From Leifsonia sp. Leaf336 (GTDB lineage: Bacteria > Actinomycetota > Actinomycetes > Actinomycetales > Microbacteriaceae), in contig NZ_LMOZ01000002.1 in NCBI RefSeq assembly GCF_001423695.1, positions 620,658 to 684,657 on the forward strand: a stretch of DNA of 64,000 bases, in the 5' to 3' direction. The notes beneath the pieces are model-generated. The model did not search any database, had not been told where the DNA came from, and saw only the letters and a program-made list of their open reading frames with translations. This document shows positions 1 through 7,936 of the stretch, piece by piece; within the stretch, counting starts at the first letter, position 1, and every line of letters begins with the position of its first letter. The translations under genes were made by a program, and so were the position numbers.

Positions 1-1
1 C

Positions 2-100
2 GCCGTCGATGGGGAGGGCGCGACCGCGGGCGTGCTGTTCCTCGAGGACATCATCGAGGAGCTCGTGGGCGAGGTGCAGGACGCGACTCGGCGCCGCTGA
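2..100 (+). CDS. CNNM/CorC-type CBS-domain protein, C-terminal end (partial)
   Basis: Only the last 32 codons are present; the gene enters from the left edge in frame 2 and stops with TGA at 98-100. The visible stretch contains G-TAGVLFLEDIIEELVGEV, which closely matches the end of the second CBS domain in the hemolysin-C/CorC/CNNM family (typically G-T-G-V-T-EDI-EE-VGEI). In that family, CBS pairs bind adenine nucleotides and regulate a membrane CNNM domain involved in divalent cation transport. The usual acidic CorC_HlyC tail is absent, as the protein ends ten residues later in D-A-T-R-R-R. The N-terminal membrane part lies outside the window, so the exact subfamily cannot be judged. Confidence 0.7.
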   Translation, partial: AVDGEGATAGVLFLEDIIEELVGEVQDATRRR

Positions 101-186
101 GCCGCCCACCGAGACCGTCCGGTCCACGAGCGCCAAACCTCCCGGGCCGGAGTAGCATGCCGCGCGAAAGAACTGGAGAAATTCTC

Positions 187-573
187 ATGTTATCGTCAAG
201 CAAGACCTACTCCGTCCTCCCCGCAGCCGATCTGTCCCGTGCCGTGGCGTGGTTCCGCGACAAGCTCGAACTCGAGCCGGAGGACCTGAGCGAACAGGGC
301 GCCCGCTACCGCACCGGTGGCGACTCCTGGATCTACATCTACGAGACCGCCAACGCCGGCACCGCGCAGAACACCTCGATGTGCTGGCTGGTGGACGACA
401 TCGCCGCAGAGATGGAGCACCTCCGCGGCAAGGGCGTCGTCTTCGCCGACTACGACTTCCCGGGCCTGAAGACCGAGAACGGAGTCGCGACGGACGACGA
501 GGGCAAGTCGGCCTGGTTCCAGGACAGCGAAGGCAACTACCTCTGCCTGACGCAGCCGAACTCGCCCATGTAG
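187..573 (+). CDS. VOC (glyoxalase/bleomycin-resistance) family protein
   Basis: This 128-residue protein is a single vicinal-oxygen-chelate unit: an opening beta strand (TYSVLPAADLSRAVAWF), the typical helix after it, and a closing strand WFQDSEGNYLCLTQ. VOC proteins bind a metal in a paired beta-alpha-beta-beta-beta fold and act as lyases, dioxygenases or drug-binding proteins; the substrate cannot be told here. A longer in-frame start exists at 157, but ATG 187 is preferred: GGAGAA at 175-180 is well spaced and a -10-like TAGCAT (153-158) would start transcription between the two. It ends one base before the convergent oxidoreductase gene. Confidence 0.75.
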   Translation: MLSSSKTYSVLPAADLSRAVAWFRDKLELEPEDLSEQGARYRTGGDSWIYIYETANAGTAQNTSMCWLVDDIAAEMEHLRGKGVVFADYDFPGLKTENGVATDDEGKSAWFQDSEGNYLCLTQPNSPM

Positions 574-574
574 G

Positions 575-1660
575 TCAGTCTCGCCACTGCGCCCGCAGGT
601 ACTGCGGAGGCCAGTAGTCGATCGTGGCACCGAGCTCATGAGCGGCCCGCAACGGGAAATGCGGGTCGCGCAGGAGTTCGCGCGCCAGCATCACGGCGTC
701 CGCGCTGCCGTTCTCGACGATGTCGGCCGCCTGCTGCGGCGTGGTGATCAGACCGACGGCGCTCACATCAACCTCCGCGGAGCTGCGGACGTGCTCGGCG
801 AACGGCACCTGGTAGCCGGGCTCGAGCGGGATGCGGACGCCCGTCTGGATGCCGCCGGACGAGATGTCGAAGAAGTCGGCGCCCGCCTCTTGCGCCCAGG
901 CGGCGACGGTAGCGGTCTGCTGCTCGTCCCAGCCTCCCGGAGTCCAGTCGCTGCCGGAGAACCGGACGAACAGCGGGACGCCGTCGCCGACCTCGTCGCG
1001 CACCGCCGACACGATCCGGAGCAGCAGCCGCGCCCGGTTCTCGAGCGAGCCGCCGTACTCGTCGGTGCGGTGGTTGGCGATGGGGGAGAGGAACTCGTGC
1101 AGCAGGTAGCCGTGCGCGGCATGCAGCTCGATGATGCGGAAGCCGACGTCGACCGAGCGTCGCGCTGCGGAGCGGAAGTCGCTCACGATGGCGTCGATGC
1201 CGGCGTGGTCGAGCTCGGCGGGCACCGCGAGGTCGCCGAACGCGACGGCCGACGGCGCGACGGCCGCCCAGCCTCCCTCCTCGACGGGGACGGAGCCGTG
1301 GCGGTCCTCGAAGCCCCAGGCCGGCCAGCTGGAGGCCTTGCGGCCCGCGTGCGCGAGCTGGATGCCGGGCACGGCGCCCTGCTCGGTGATGAACGCCACG
1401 ATCGGCCGCCAGGCCTCCGCCTGCTCGTCCGACCAGATGCCGGTGTCGCGGGGCGAGATCCTGCCCTCCGGGTTGACGGAGGTCGCCTCCGTGAACACGA
1501 TGCCGCTGCCGCCGACCGCGAGCGAGCCGAGGTGGACGAGCTGCCAGGTCTGCGGCACGCCCGACTCGTCGAGCACGGAGTACTGGCACATCGGAGAGGT
1601 CCAGATGCGGTTGCGGACGGTGACGCCGCGCAGGGTGATCGGGTCGAAGAGGGAGGTCAT
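575..1660 (-). CDS. NADH:flavin oxidoreductase, old yellow enzyme (YqjM/NamA-like)
   Basis: The 361-residue TIM-barrel flavoenzyme belongs to the old yellow enzyme family, which uses FMN and NAD(P)H to reduce activated C=C bonds. Family marks visible are the YqjM-type redox Cys25 and Tyr27 in SPMCQYS, the substrate-anchoring pair His180/His183 in ELHAAHGYLLHEF with Tyr185, and the segment RTDEYGGSLENRARLL that follows it. Length matches YqjM-type enzymes. It lies 7 nt downstream of the HAD hydrolase on the same strand, so the two probably share the leaderless promoter at 2292-2297. Physiological substrate is unknown; detoxification of electrophiles is common in the family. Confidence 0.9.
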   Translation of the reverse strand: MTSLFDPITLRGVTVRNRIWTSPMCQYSVLDESGVPQTWQLVHLGSLAVGGSGIVFTEATSVNPEGRISPRDTGIWSDEQAEAWRPIVAFITEQGAVPGIQLAHAGRKASSWPAWGFEDRHGSVPVEEGGWAAVAPSAVAFGDLAVPAELDHAGIDAIVSDFRSAARRSVDVGFRIIELHAAHGYLLHEFLSPIANHRTDEYGGSLENRARLLLRIVSAVRDEVGDGVPLFVRFSGSDWTPGGWDEQQTATVAAWAQEAGADFFDISSGGIQTGVRIPLEPGYQVPFAEHVRSSAEVDVSAVGLITTPQQAADIVENGSADAVMLARELLRDPHFPLRAAHELGATIDYWPPQYLRAQWRD

Positions 1661-1667
1661 ACGATTC

Positions 1668-2285
1668 CTAAGCTTCCAGGCCCTGCAGATATGCCCGGAG
1701 GTCGGCGGCCGATGTGTAGACGTGCCCGGCGATGCCGAGCGACCGGGCGCCCTCCACGTTCTCGGCCTTGTTGTCGATGAAGACCATCTGCTCGGGGGTC
1801 ACGTGGAGCTCGGCCATGACGTGCTCGAAGATCTCGGCGCTGGGCTTGACGGTGCCCAGCTCGCCGCTCACGAACACCCGCTCGAACAGGTCGCCGAGCG
1901 TGCCGTGCCGGAAGTACGAGCCGAAGTCGCGCCCGGCGTTCGAGAGCAGCGCGAGGCGCGTGCCGCCGGCTTTCAGGTCGAGGAGGACCTGGAGAGTGTC
2001 GTGGTCGAGGGTCAGCCAGCTGCGGAAGTCGGCCAGCCACAGGCGGTGGATGGTCGCGTCCTCCCAGCTCTCGCCGAGCTCGCGCTCGATGCCGCGCCAG
2101 TACTGCTGGATCGTCAGCGTTCCCTGGTCGAGCGCGTTGCGGTGCCGCCAGTAGGCCGGCCAGAACTGCTCGGCGTCGCCGCCGGCGATCCCCACCAGCG
2201 CCGTCCGGTCCGTCTCGCTCGGAGTGACCGAGATGACCTCGCCGTAATCGAAGACGACCACCGTTCCGGGGATGGAGATGCTCAT
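1668..2285 (-). CDS. HAD-superfamily hydrolase (subfamily IA)
   Basis: The 205-residue protein has the HAD core: motif I VVVFDYGEV near residue 9, motif II LALLSNAG, motif III lysine in GTVKPSAEIF and motif IV VFIDNKAENVEGA. The alpha-helical cap between motifs I and II fits subfamily IA. The second aspartate of DxD is replaced by glycine (D-Y-G), as in several DxG-type HAD-IA proteins, so phosphatase activity is not assured; dehalogenase-like or other chemistry is possible. ATG 2285 lies 6 nt after a reverse-strand TAGATT (2297-2292), giving a leaderless transcript divergent from the NAD(P)HX dehydratase gene. Confidence 0.8.
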   Translation of the reverse strand: MSISIPGTVVVFDYGEVISVTPSETDRTALVGIAGGDAEQFWPAYWRHRNALDQGTLTIQQYWRGIERELGESWEDATIHRLWLADFRSWLTLDHDTLQVLLDLKAGGTRLALLSNAGRDFGSYFRHGTLGDLFERVFVSGELGTVKPSAEIFEHVMAELHVTPEQMVFIDNKAENVEGARSLGIAGHVYTSAADLRAYLQGLEA

Positions 2286-2318
2286 CCCTTGAATCTATCG
2301 TGGGCGACGGGAGGTGCG

Positions 2319-3188
2319 ATGGACGACAACCGCGACCGGCAGGAGCCGAAGACCTGGGAGGCCGGCGACGCCCACGGGTGGATCGCCGTGCCGACGGACG
2401 ACGACGACAAGTACTTGCGCGGCGTGCTCGGCATGGTCACCGGGTCGGCGCGCTATCCGGGCGCCGCGGTGCTCGGCGCAGAGGCGGCCGCGCGCACCGG
2501 CGTCGGGATGATCCGCTACCTCGGAGCGCCGCACGCGGCGGAGGAGGTGCTGCGCCGTCGCCCCGAGGTCGTCTCCGCGCCTGGCAGGGTGCAAGCCTGG
2601 CTCCTCGGCTCGGGGATGTCGGCCGACGACCGCAGCGACGACGACGCCCGCCGCCTGAACGCTGCGCTCGACGACGGCACCCCGCTCGTGATCGACGCGG
2701 GAGCGCTCGACCTGGTGTCCCGCGCGACAGGGCCGGTCGTCATCACGCCGCACTATCGCGAACTGGCGGTGGCATTGGCGGCGGCCGGCGGCGACGCGCC
2801 GACCCCTGACTCGGACGAGATCCGCGCCGACCCCGGTGGCTGGGCCGAGCGTGCAGCCTCCGCCCTCGGCGTGACGGTGCTGCTCAAGGGGCACACCACC
2901 CACGTCGTGGCCCCGGGAGGGCAGCGCATCACCGTCACCGCAGGTCCCGCGTGGCTGGCGACCGCCGGAAGCGGCGACGTGCTCGGCGGGGTGCTCGGTG
3001 CCCTGGTCGCCACGCACGCCGACGCGGTGGGCGAGCGCGGGCACGACGCGCTGGCGGCGCTCGCCGCGACGGCGGCCTGGGTGCACGGCAGGGCGGGCGA
3101 GAGCGCGTCGCAGGGCGGCCCCGTGGTGGCCCTCGACGTGGCGGAGGCCGTTCCTGGCGTGCTTCGCCGACTGCTCGCCGGAAGCTGA
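2319..3188 (+). CDS. nnrD: ADP-dependent NAD(P)H-hydrate dehydratase
   Basis: The 289-residue protein has the carbohydrate-kinase-like fold of NAD(P)HX dehydratase, which uses ADP or ATP to convert damaged hydrated NAD(P)H back to NAD(P)H. Marks include the early GMVTGSARYPGAAVLGAEAAARTGVG region, LLGSGM, the VIDAGALDL strand, VITPHYRE, and the nucleotide-binding ATAGSGDVLGGVLGAL near the C-terminus. Many bacteria fuse this domain to the epimerase NnrE; here the epimerase is absent from the protein and from the neighbours. GGGAGG (2309-2314) sits 4 nt before ATG 2319, which decides the start over longer upstream frames. It is divergent from the HAD gene. Confidence 0.88.
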   Translation: MDDNRDRQEPKTWEAGDAHGWIAVPTDDDDKYLRGVLGMVTGSARYPGAAVLGAEAAARTGVGMIRYLGAPHAAEEVLRRRPEVVSAPGRVQAWLLGSGMSADDRSDDDARRLNAALDDGTPLVIDAGALDLVSRATGPVVITPHYRELAVALAAAGGDAPTPDSDEIRADPGGWAERAASALGVTVLLKGHTTHVVAPGGQRITVTAGPAWLATAGSGDVLGGVLGALVATHADAVGERGHDALAALAATAAWVHGRAGESASQGGPVVALDVAEAVPGVLRRLLAGS

Positions 3189-3257
3189 GCGACCTCGCAC
3201 ACGGGAGGGGCTGCGGCGTCGGTCGGGGTTCGGGTACGTCCCCTAGGATGAGGCCCC

Positions 3258-4661
3258 ATGGGGATTGACGCGGCGGGGACGAGCGCTGCGAGCAACGAGT
3301 CGGGTGCGGCCTCCGGGGCACGCATCGCCGCTCGCAACGACGGTACGCAGGCCATCGCGGGGCTGCTGCCCGGCACGACCCTCAGCCGCGTGGCCTCCAG
3401 CCCGCTGAGCCTGTGGATCGCGTTCCTGGTCGTCCACCTCGTCATCGGCGGGCTCGCGCTCGCCCAGGGCAAGGGCCTCGGCGACGTGATGTGGGTCTAC
3501 AAGCCCTGGGCGCAGCTCGCGGCGCAGGGCACGGAGATCGTCGGCGTGAACGCGGACTGGGTGTACCCGTTCGCGGCGATCGTGCCGGTGATGCTGCCGT
3601 TGCTGTTCGGAGCGGACAACTACGTCGGCGGCTGGCTGACGATGGTCCTGCTGCTGAACGCCGCCGCCTTCGCCGTCCTCATCGTCGGGCGGGAGCCGCG
3701 GCGGCTGGTCGCCGGCTGGTGGTGGCTGGCGTTCCTGCTGCTGCTCGGCCCGATCGCCGTCGGCCGGCTCGACTCGGTCTCGGCGGCGCTCGCCGTCGTC
3801 GGTGTGCTCTGGCTGACCCTCCACGAGCGTGCTGCGGTGGTGGTGCTGACGGTCGCGACGTGGATCAAGGTGTGGCCGGCCGCCATCCTCCTGGCCGCGG
3901 TGATCGGCCTGAAATCGCGCTGGCGCATCGTCGCGACCGCGGCGGTCACCAGCGCCATCATCGTCGCCGTCCCGCTCATCTTCGGCGCCGGCCTCCACGT
4001 GCTCAGCTTCATCACGATGCAGACCGGACGCGGCATCCAGATCGAGGCGCCGGTGGCGACGTTCTGGATGTGGCAGGCGGCGTTCCACGTGCCTGGCGCC
4101 GTGGTCTACTACGACCGGGATCTGCTGACGTTCCAGGTCACCGGCGAGGGCACGGTGGCGGCCGGTTCACTGATGAACCCGCTGTTCGGCCTCACCGCGA
4201 TCGTTGTCGCCCTGATCGGCATCCGCTCGCTGCGGCGGGGAACGCCGTACACCCGCATCCTGCCGGAGCTGTCGCTGGCGCTGGTCACGGCCTTCATCGC
4301 CTTCAACAAGGTCGGCTCGCCGCAGTACATCACCTGGCTCGCGGCACCGGTCGTGATCGGCCTGATCTACCAGGGCCGCGGATTCAAGACCCCCGCGGTG
4401 CTCGTGCTCGTCACCGCGGCGCTCACCCAGGTGATCTACCCGTACCTCTACGACGGGCTGCTCATCCCGCTGCCGATCATGGTGGCGGTGCTGACCGTGC
4501 GCAACCTCATGTACTTCGTGATCCTCGGCTGGACGATCGGCGCGCTCTGGCGCAAGCGCCACGCCGACGAAGCGGCGGGCGACCTGCTGCCCGCGCACGC
4601 ATGGCCGTTCCGCGCGGCGCCCGGCGCGCACCCGGTGCCGGTGCAGGAGGCCGGGGCCTAG
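3258..4661 (+). CDS. GT87-family (DUF2029) membrane glycosyltransferase
   Basis: The 467-residue protein is polytopic, with about ten hydrophobic segments starting at LWIAFLVVHLVIGGLAL after a hydrophilic N-terminus of about 45 residues. It resembles GT87 enzymes, which transfer mannose or another sugar from a polyprenyl-phosphate donor on the outer face of the membrane (for example in PIM/lipomannan synthesis). Supporting segments are the charged RLDSVSAAL loop, WIKVWPAAIL, and GSPQYITWLAAP, which match the family pattern of periplasmic loop aspartates and K-x-x-P. ATG 3258 follows TAGGAT (3244-3249) by 8 nt, so it is probably leaderless. The stop codon shares CTAG (4658-4661) with the convergent gene. 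Confidence 0.75.
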   Translation: MGIDAAGTSAASNESGAASGARIAARNDGTQAIAGLLPGTTLSRVASSPLSLWIAFLVVHLVIGGLALAQGKGLGDVMWVYKPWAQLAAQGTEIVGVNADWVYPFAAIVPVMLPLLFGADNYVGGWLTMVLLLNAAAFAVLIVGREPRRLVAGWWWLAFLLLLGPIAVGRLDSVSAALAVVGVLWLTLHERAAVVVLTVATWIKVWPAAILLAAVIGLKSRWRIVATAAVTSAIIVAVPLIFGAGLHVLSFITMQTGRGIQIEAPVATFWMWQAAFHVPGAVVYYDRDLLTFQVTGEGTVAAGSLMNPLFGLTAIVVALIGIRSLRRGTPYTRILPELSLALVTAFIAFNKVGSPQYITWLAAPVVIGLIYQGRGFKTPAVLVLVTAALTQVIYPYLYDGLLIPLPIMVAVLTVRNLMYFVILGWTIGALWRKRHADEAAGDLLPAHAWPFRAAPGAHPVPVQEAGA

Positions 4662-5110
4662 GCGTCCTCGCTCAGAATTCGGGTCGCGGCGTCGATCGGG
4701 GACGCGTCGACCGTGTGCGTGGTGAAGGTCTCAGCGACGACCTCGTACGTGTTCTCCTTCGTCAGTACGATGTGGTGCACCAAGCCGGCGAAGCGCCGAG
4801 GATTGTGGCGTGGATGCACCCGGTTCTGCTTCTCGAGGGAGGCGATGAGCCGACTGCCGTTCACTTCGCCGGCCCACAGCACCTCGCGCAGGCCCTTGCG
4901 GTAAAGGCGATGACCACTGATCGCCTCGTCATTCGGGGAGCCGCCCGACGCGAAGCGGGTTCCGTGCCAGGAGAGCACGACGCTTCCCTCGCCATCGCGC
5001 GCGAGCATGGCCAGGACGGCGTGGCCCTCATCGGACGACATCAGCACCGCGAACGGCGCGTTGGGGCCCCAGGTGACGTCGAGGTGCACGGGAACGACGG
5101 ATTCGGCCAT
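4658..5110 (-). CDS. Uncharacterised protein (150 aa)
   Basis: I do not recognise this family. The 150-residue soluble protein begins MAESVVPVHLDVTWGPNAP and has alternating beta-type segments (FAVLMSS, AVLAMLARDG, VVLSWHGTRFA, HHIVLTKENTYEVVAE), no signal peptide and no membrane segment. A longer frame reaches 5338, but that extension runs antisense to the thiamine-binding gene, so ATG 5110 is chosen. It ends inside the same CTAG as the GT87 gene, a tail-to-tail arrangement without space for a terminator. It starts 46 bp from the divergent thiamine-binding gene and may share that regulatory region. Confidence 0.6.
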   Translation of the reverse strand: MAESVVPVHLDVTWGPNAPFAVLMSSDEGHAVLAMLARDGEGSVVLSWHGTRFASGGSPNDEAISGHRLYRKGLREVLWAGEVNGSRLIASLEKQNRVHPRHNPRRFAGLVHHIVLTKENTYEVVAETFTTHTVDASPIDAATRILSEDA

Positions 5111-5156
5111 AAGCCGGAGCCTAGCTTCTAGACTGGTGCCGGACGAAGGAGGACTC

Positions 5157-5471
5157 ATGCTGGTCGCATTCTCGGTGGCGCCGAGCGGGGGCGAAGGGCC
5201 CGACGCGTCCGTGCACGACGCGGTCGCCGCGGCGGTGCGCATCGTGCGCGAGTCCGGCCTTCCGAACCGCACGTCGTCGATGTTCACGGAGATCGAGGGC
5301 GACTGGGACGAGGTTTTCGACGTCATCCGCCGGGCCACGGAGGCCGTCGGCGCCTACGGCTCCCGGGTCTCGCTCGTGCTGAAGGCCGACATCCGGCCCG
5401 GGTACAGCGGCGAGATCGAGGGCAAGGTCGAGCGGCTGGAGGCGGCGCTGGAGCGGGGCGAGGCGCAGTAG
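5157..5471 (+). CDS. Thiamine-binding protein, MTH1187/YkoF family
   Basis: The 104-residue protein matches the small MTH1187/DUF77 family, whose ferredoxin-like domains bind thiamine or related ligands and are often linked to vitamin transport. Visible marks are the opening strand MLVAFSVAPSG, the central NRTSSMFTEIEGDWDEVFDVIRRA and the closing SLVLKADIRPG. Length is typical of the family. AAGGAGG (5146-5152) lies 4 nt before ATG 5157, and a TAGACT -10 box (5129-5134) would give a UTR of about 16 nt. The next gene begins on the last base of its stop codon, so translation is coupled. Confidence 0.8.
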   Translation: MLVAFSVAPSGGEGPDASVHDAVAAAVRIVRESGLPNRTSSMFTEIEGDWDEVFDVIRRATEAVGAYGSRVSLVLKADIRPGYSGEIEGKVERLEAALERGEAQ

Positions 5472-5677
5472 TGGACCCGGTCGCGTTCACGATCGCCTAC
5501 TACGTGCTGGCGTACGGCTGGCCGATCTACCTGCCCGTGCTCGTGCTGGTCGCCGGCACGCTCTTGGGGGCGGTGCTCGTCGCGATCGTGGGGGCGATCC
5601 GCACCGGGTTCCGTCACGGCGACCCCGTCGACGACGACGTCGATGTCACCGAGTTCTTCGAGGCCCAGTCGCACTGA
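5471..5677 (+). CDS. Small membrane protein (68 aa)
   Basis: This 68-residue protein has one or two hydrophobic segments (FTIAYYVLAYGWPIYLPVLVLVAGTLLGAVLVAIVGAIR) followed by an acidic cytoplasmic tail DDDVDVTEFF. The GTG start overlaps the last base of the preceding TAG, so it should be translated from the thiamine-binding transcript; a membrane partner for that protein is possible but unproven. No family is recognised. Its last codons and stop lie inside a 14-bp tandem repeat that continues downstream. Confidence 0.6.
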   Translation: MDPVAFTIAYYVLAYGWPIYLPVLVLVAGTLLGAVLVAIVGAIRTGFRHGDPVDDDVDVTEFFEAQSH

Positions 5678-5721
5678 GCCTCCCGCACTGAGCCTCCCGC
5701 ACTGAGCCTCCCGCACTGAGC
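5670..5721 (+). repeat. 14-bp tandem repeat, 3.7 copies
   Basis: The unit CGCACTGAGCCTCC is repeated exactly at 5670-5683, 5684-5697 and 5698-5711, followed by a partial fourth copy to 5721. The first copy contains the TGA stop of the small membrane protein, so each copy duplicates the gene's end. It abuts the 57-bp inverted repeat. Perfect identity suggests a recent slippage event. Confidence 0.9.
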
Positions 5722-5722
5722 G

Positions 5723-5779
5723 CGAAGGGCACGTCGTTGTCGCTTTCGGCGCCCGAAAGCGACAACAACGTGCCCCTCG
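5723..5779. repeat. 57-bp inverted repeat, family A copy 1
   Basis: Two 27-bp arms (5723-5749 and 5753-5779) flank a 3-base loop. The arm core GGGCACGTCGTTGTCGC pairs with GCGACAACAACGTGCCC with only one mismatch. Three other copies of exactly 57 bp occur at 14578, 47724 and 60574. This copy lies between convergent genes ending at 5677 and 5808, so it could act as a bidirectional terminator; there is no clear T run. Confidence 0.9.
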
Positions 5780-5807
5780 GCAACGCGTCCCTCGGCTCGG
5801 CGGCGCG

Positions 5808-7088
5808 TCAGTCGATCGGGACCGGGTCGGGGCGCTGGGCGTGAACCACGCCGGTGTCGACGCCGCGCCGGAGGCGGGAGCGGTCGATGCCGAACGACAC
5901 GAGCGCGAGCGCGATGCCGGCCACGGCCAGGACGATGCCGACGAGGATCGGCGACAGGTAGCCGAAGCCGGCCGCGATCGTGAGGCCGCCGAGGAACGCG
6001 CCCGACGCGTTCGCGATGTTGAGCGCCGAATGGTTGAGGGCGGCGGCGATCGACTGGCTGTCGTGCGCGACGTCCATCAGGCGCGTCTGGATCATCGGCG
6101 AGAGCGCCGACGCGGCGGCGGCGATGACGAAGATCGAGATCAGGAGGCCCGCGAGACTCCACGCCGTGAAGAACAGTGCCGCCAGACCGGCGAGCATCAC
6201 GCCGAAGAACAGCAGCATCCCGAGCTCGACGCCGCGGTCGGCCTGGCGGCCACCGAGGATGTTGCCGACCGTCATCCCGACGCCGACCAGTATCAGCACC
6301 AGCGGGACAGCGGACGCCGTCAGCCCCGTGACCGTCGTCACCATCGGGGCGACGTAGGTGTAGACGGCGAAGAAGCCGCCGAAGCCGATCGCTCCGATGA
6401 GGAGGGCGAGCCAGACCTGCAGGCGGGTGAACGCCCTGAGCTCGTTGCGGAGGGTGGCCTTGGGGTCGCCGGCCTGCCAGGGCACCAGCAGGGCGACGGC
6501 GGCGAAAGTCAGGGCGAAGATCGCCGCGACGACCATGTAGGCGATGCGCCAGCCGTGCGTCTGCCCGATCCAGGTGATGAAGGGGACGCCGATGACGTTG
6601 GCGATCGTCAGCCCTGAGAGCACGAAGGCGACGCCCTGCCCGCGCTTGCCCGGCCCCATCAGCGATGCGGCGACCAGGGAGGCGATGCCGAAGTAGGCGC
6701 CGTGCGGCAGCGCCGAGACGAAGCGGGCCAGCAGCACGAGCTGGAAGGTGGGTGCGAGCGCGGAGGCGACCGTGCCGACTGTGAAGGCGACCAGCAGCCA
6801 GAGCAGCAGCTTCTTGCGCGGCCAGCGCGCGGCCATCGCGGCGATGGTCGGCGCGCCGACGACGACGCCGAGCGCGTAGGCCGAGATGATCCAGCCCACC
6901 TGCGCGTTCGCCGCGGTGGGGGAGGCCGCATAGAGCTGCGGCAGCAGGTCGTTGGCGATGTTCGGCAGCAGGCCCATGGCGACGAACTCCGTGGAGCCGA
7001 TGCCGAAACCGCCGAGGGCGAGAGCGAGCAGGGCAAGACGAGTACGGGCCGACGACAGCTGCGTCGGCCCGTTGATGACGGGGTTCAC
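5808..7088 (-). CDS. MFS transporter, DHA1 (AraJ/YdhP-like)
   Basis: The 426-residue protein has 12 predicted membrane segments and the opening LALGGFGIGSTEFVAMGLLPNIA typical of AraJ/YdhP-type DHA1 major-facilitator proteins, which export drugs or sugars by proton exchange. The loop-2 motif A region reads AARWPRKKLLL, and motif C-like glycines occur in segment 5. The substrate cannot be deduced. GTG 7088 follows a reverse-strand TAGACT (7100-7095) by 6 nt, indicating leaderless transcription. The gene's 3' end faces family A copy 1. Confidence 0.85.
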   Translation of the reverse strand: MNPVINGPTQLSSARTRLALLALALGGFGIGSTEFVAMGLLPNIANDLLPQLYAASPTAANAQVGWIISAYALGVVVGAPTIAAMAARWPRKKLLLWLLVAFTVGTVASALAPTFQLVLLARFVSALPHGAYFGIASLVAASLMGPGKRGQGVAFVLSGLTIANVIGVPFITWIGQTHGWRIAYMVVAAIFALTFAAVALLVPWQAGDPKATLRNELRAFTRLQVWLALLIGAIGFGGFFAVYTYVAPMVTTVTGLTASAVPLVLILVGVGMTVGNILGGRQADRGVELGMLLFFGVMLAGLAALFFTAWSLAGLLISIFVIAAAASALSPMIQTRLMDVAHDSQSIAAALNHSALNIANASGAFLGGLTIAAGFGYLSPILVGIVLAVAGIALALVSFGIDRSRLRRGVDTGVVHAQRPDPVPID

Positions 7089-7169
7089 TCCGTCAGTCTA
7101 TCGAATCGTTTCGAGTGTGACGTTTCAATCGCGTTACGTGACGCCAACCCGGCGCGGACCCGGTGCCGA

Positions 7170-7220
7170 GGGGACGCAACACGCCGTTACCAACGCACCG
7201 TAACGGCGTGTTGCGACCCC
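7170..7220. repeat. 51-bp inverted repeat (family B, single copy here)
   Basis: Arms at 7170-7190 and 7200-7220 (core ACGCAACACGCCGTTAC, one mismatch near the outer end) flank a 9-base loop. It lies 27 bp beyond the stop of the response-regulator gene and about 70 bp before the MFS -10 box on the same strand. A transcription terminator separating the two is plausible, although no T run follows. I found no second copy in the window. Confidence 0.75.
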
Positions 7221-7247
7221 GCTGCGGCGGGACCGGCGCGGCGCCAC

Positions 7248-7901
7248 TCAGTCGTTCTGGAGGAGGATGCCGTCCTGGATCGCGCGCTTGCGCAGCGCCA
7301 CCTTCGTGCCCACGTCGTAGCCGGCCACGCGGTACTTCTCGCGGATACGCTTGAGGTAGCTCTTGGCGGTCTCGTCCGAGATCCCGAGCTGGAAGGCCAC
7401 GGCCTTCACCGGCTCGCCGGCGCCGTAGAGCGCCATCACGCGGCGCTCCTGCGCGCTGAGCTTCGGCGCGCCGCCGAGCTCGCCGGCGTTGAGGGCCAGG
7501 TCGAGCTCCGCCGAGATGAAGGACTCGCCCTTGCTGGCGGCCCGGATGGCCTCCACGATCATCTCGGCGTCCTCGCTCTTGACGAGGTAGCCGAGCGCGC
7601 CCGCGGCCAGCGCCTCGCGCACCACGGCCGGCTCGGAGTAGGTGCTCATCAGCACCGTCCGCACGCCGGTCGTCTTGAGCGTCGACAGCTTGAGCGAGAT
7701 GGGGATGTTGTCCTTGAGGTCGAGGTCGAGCAGCACGACGTCCACCGGGAACTCGGGGTGCGTCAGCAGCTCGGGCCAGCTGGCGACGGCCGCGACCATG
7801 CGGATGTCGTCCGCTGCGCCGCGGATCCATTCGGTGAGGGCGCCGAGCAGCATCTTGTGATCGTCGACGATGGCGATTCTGATGGGGGGAGCCTCGCTCA
7901 T
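7248..7901 (-). CDS. NarL/LuxR-type response regulator
   Basis: The 217-residue protein has a receiver domain (residues about 8-125) with the acidic pair Asp13/Asp14, phospho-acceptor Asp59 in VVLLDLD and the KSED loop lysine near 110, followed by a LuxR-type helix-turn-helix (about 148-212: LSAQERRVMALYGAGEPVKAVAFQLGISDETAKSYL). It should bind DNA after phosphorylation by the adjacent histidine kinase. The last helix is longer than usual for NarL proteins. A purine-rich GAAAGG lies before ATG 7901. It is the third gene of a kinase, membrane protein, regulator run on the minus strand. Confidence 0.88.
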   Translation of the reverse strand: MSEAPPIRIAIVDDHKMLLGALTEWIRGAADDIRMVAAVASWPELLTHPEFPVDVVLLDLDLKDNIPISLKLSTLKTTGVRTVLMSTYSEPAVVREALAAGALGYLVKSEDAEMIVEAIRAASKGESFISAELDLALNAGELGGAPKLSAQERRVMALYGAGEPVKAVAFQLGISDETAKSYLKRIREKYRVAGYDVGTKVALRKRAIQDGILLQND

Positions 7902-7936
7902 GAGCAGCCTTTCTTCCTTCGGATGGCCGGGCCTGG

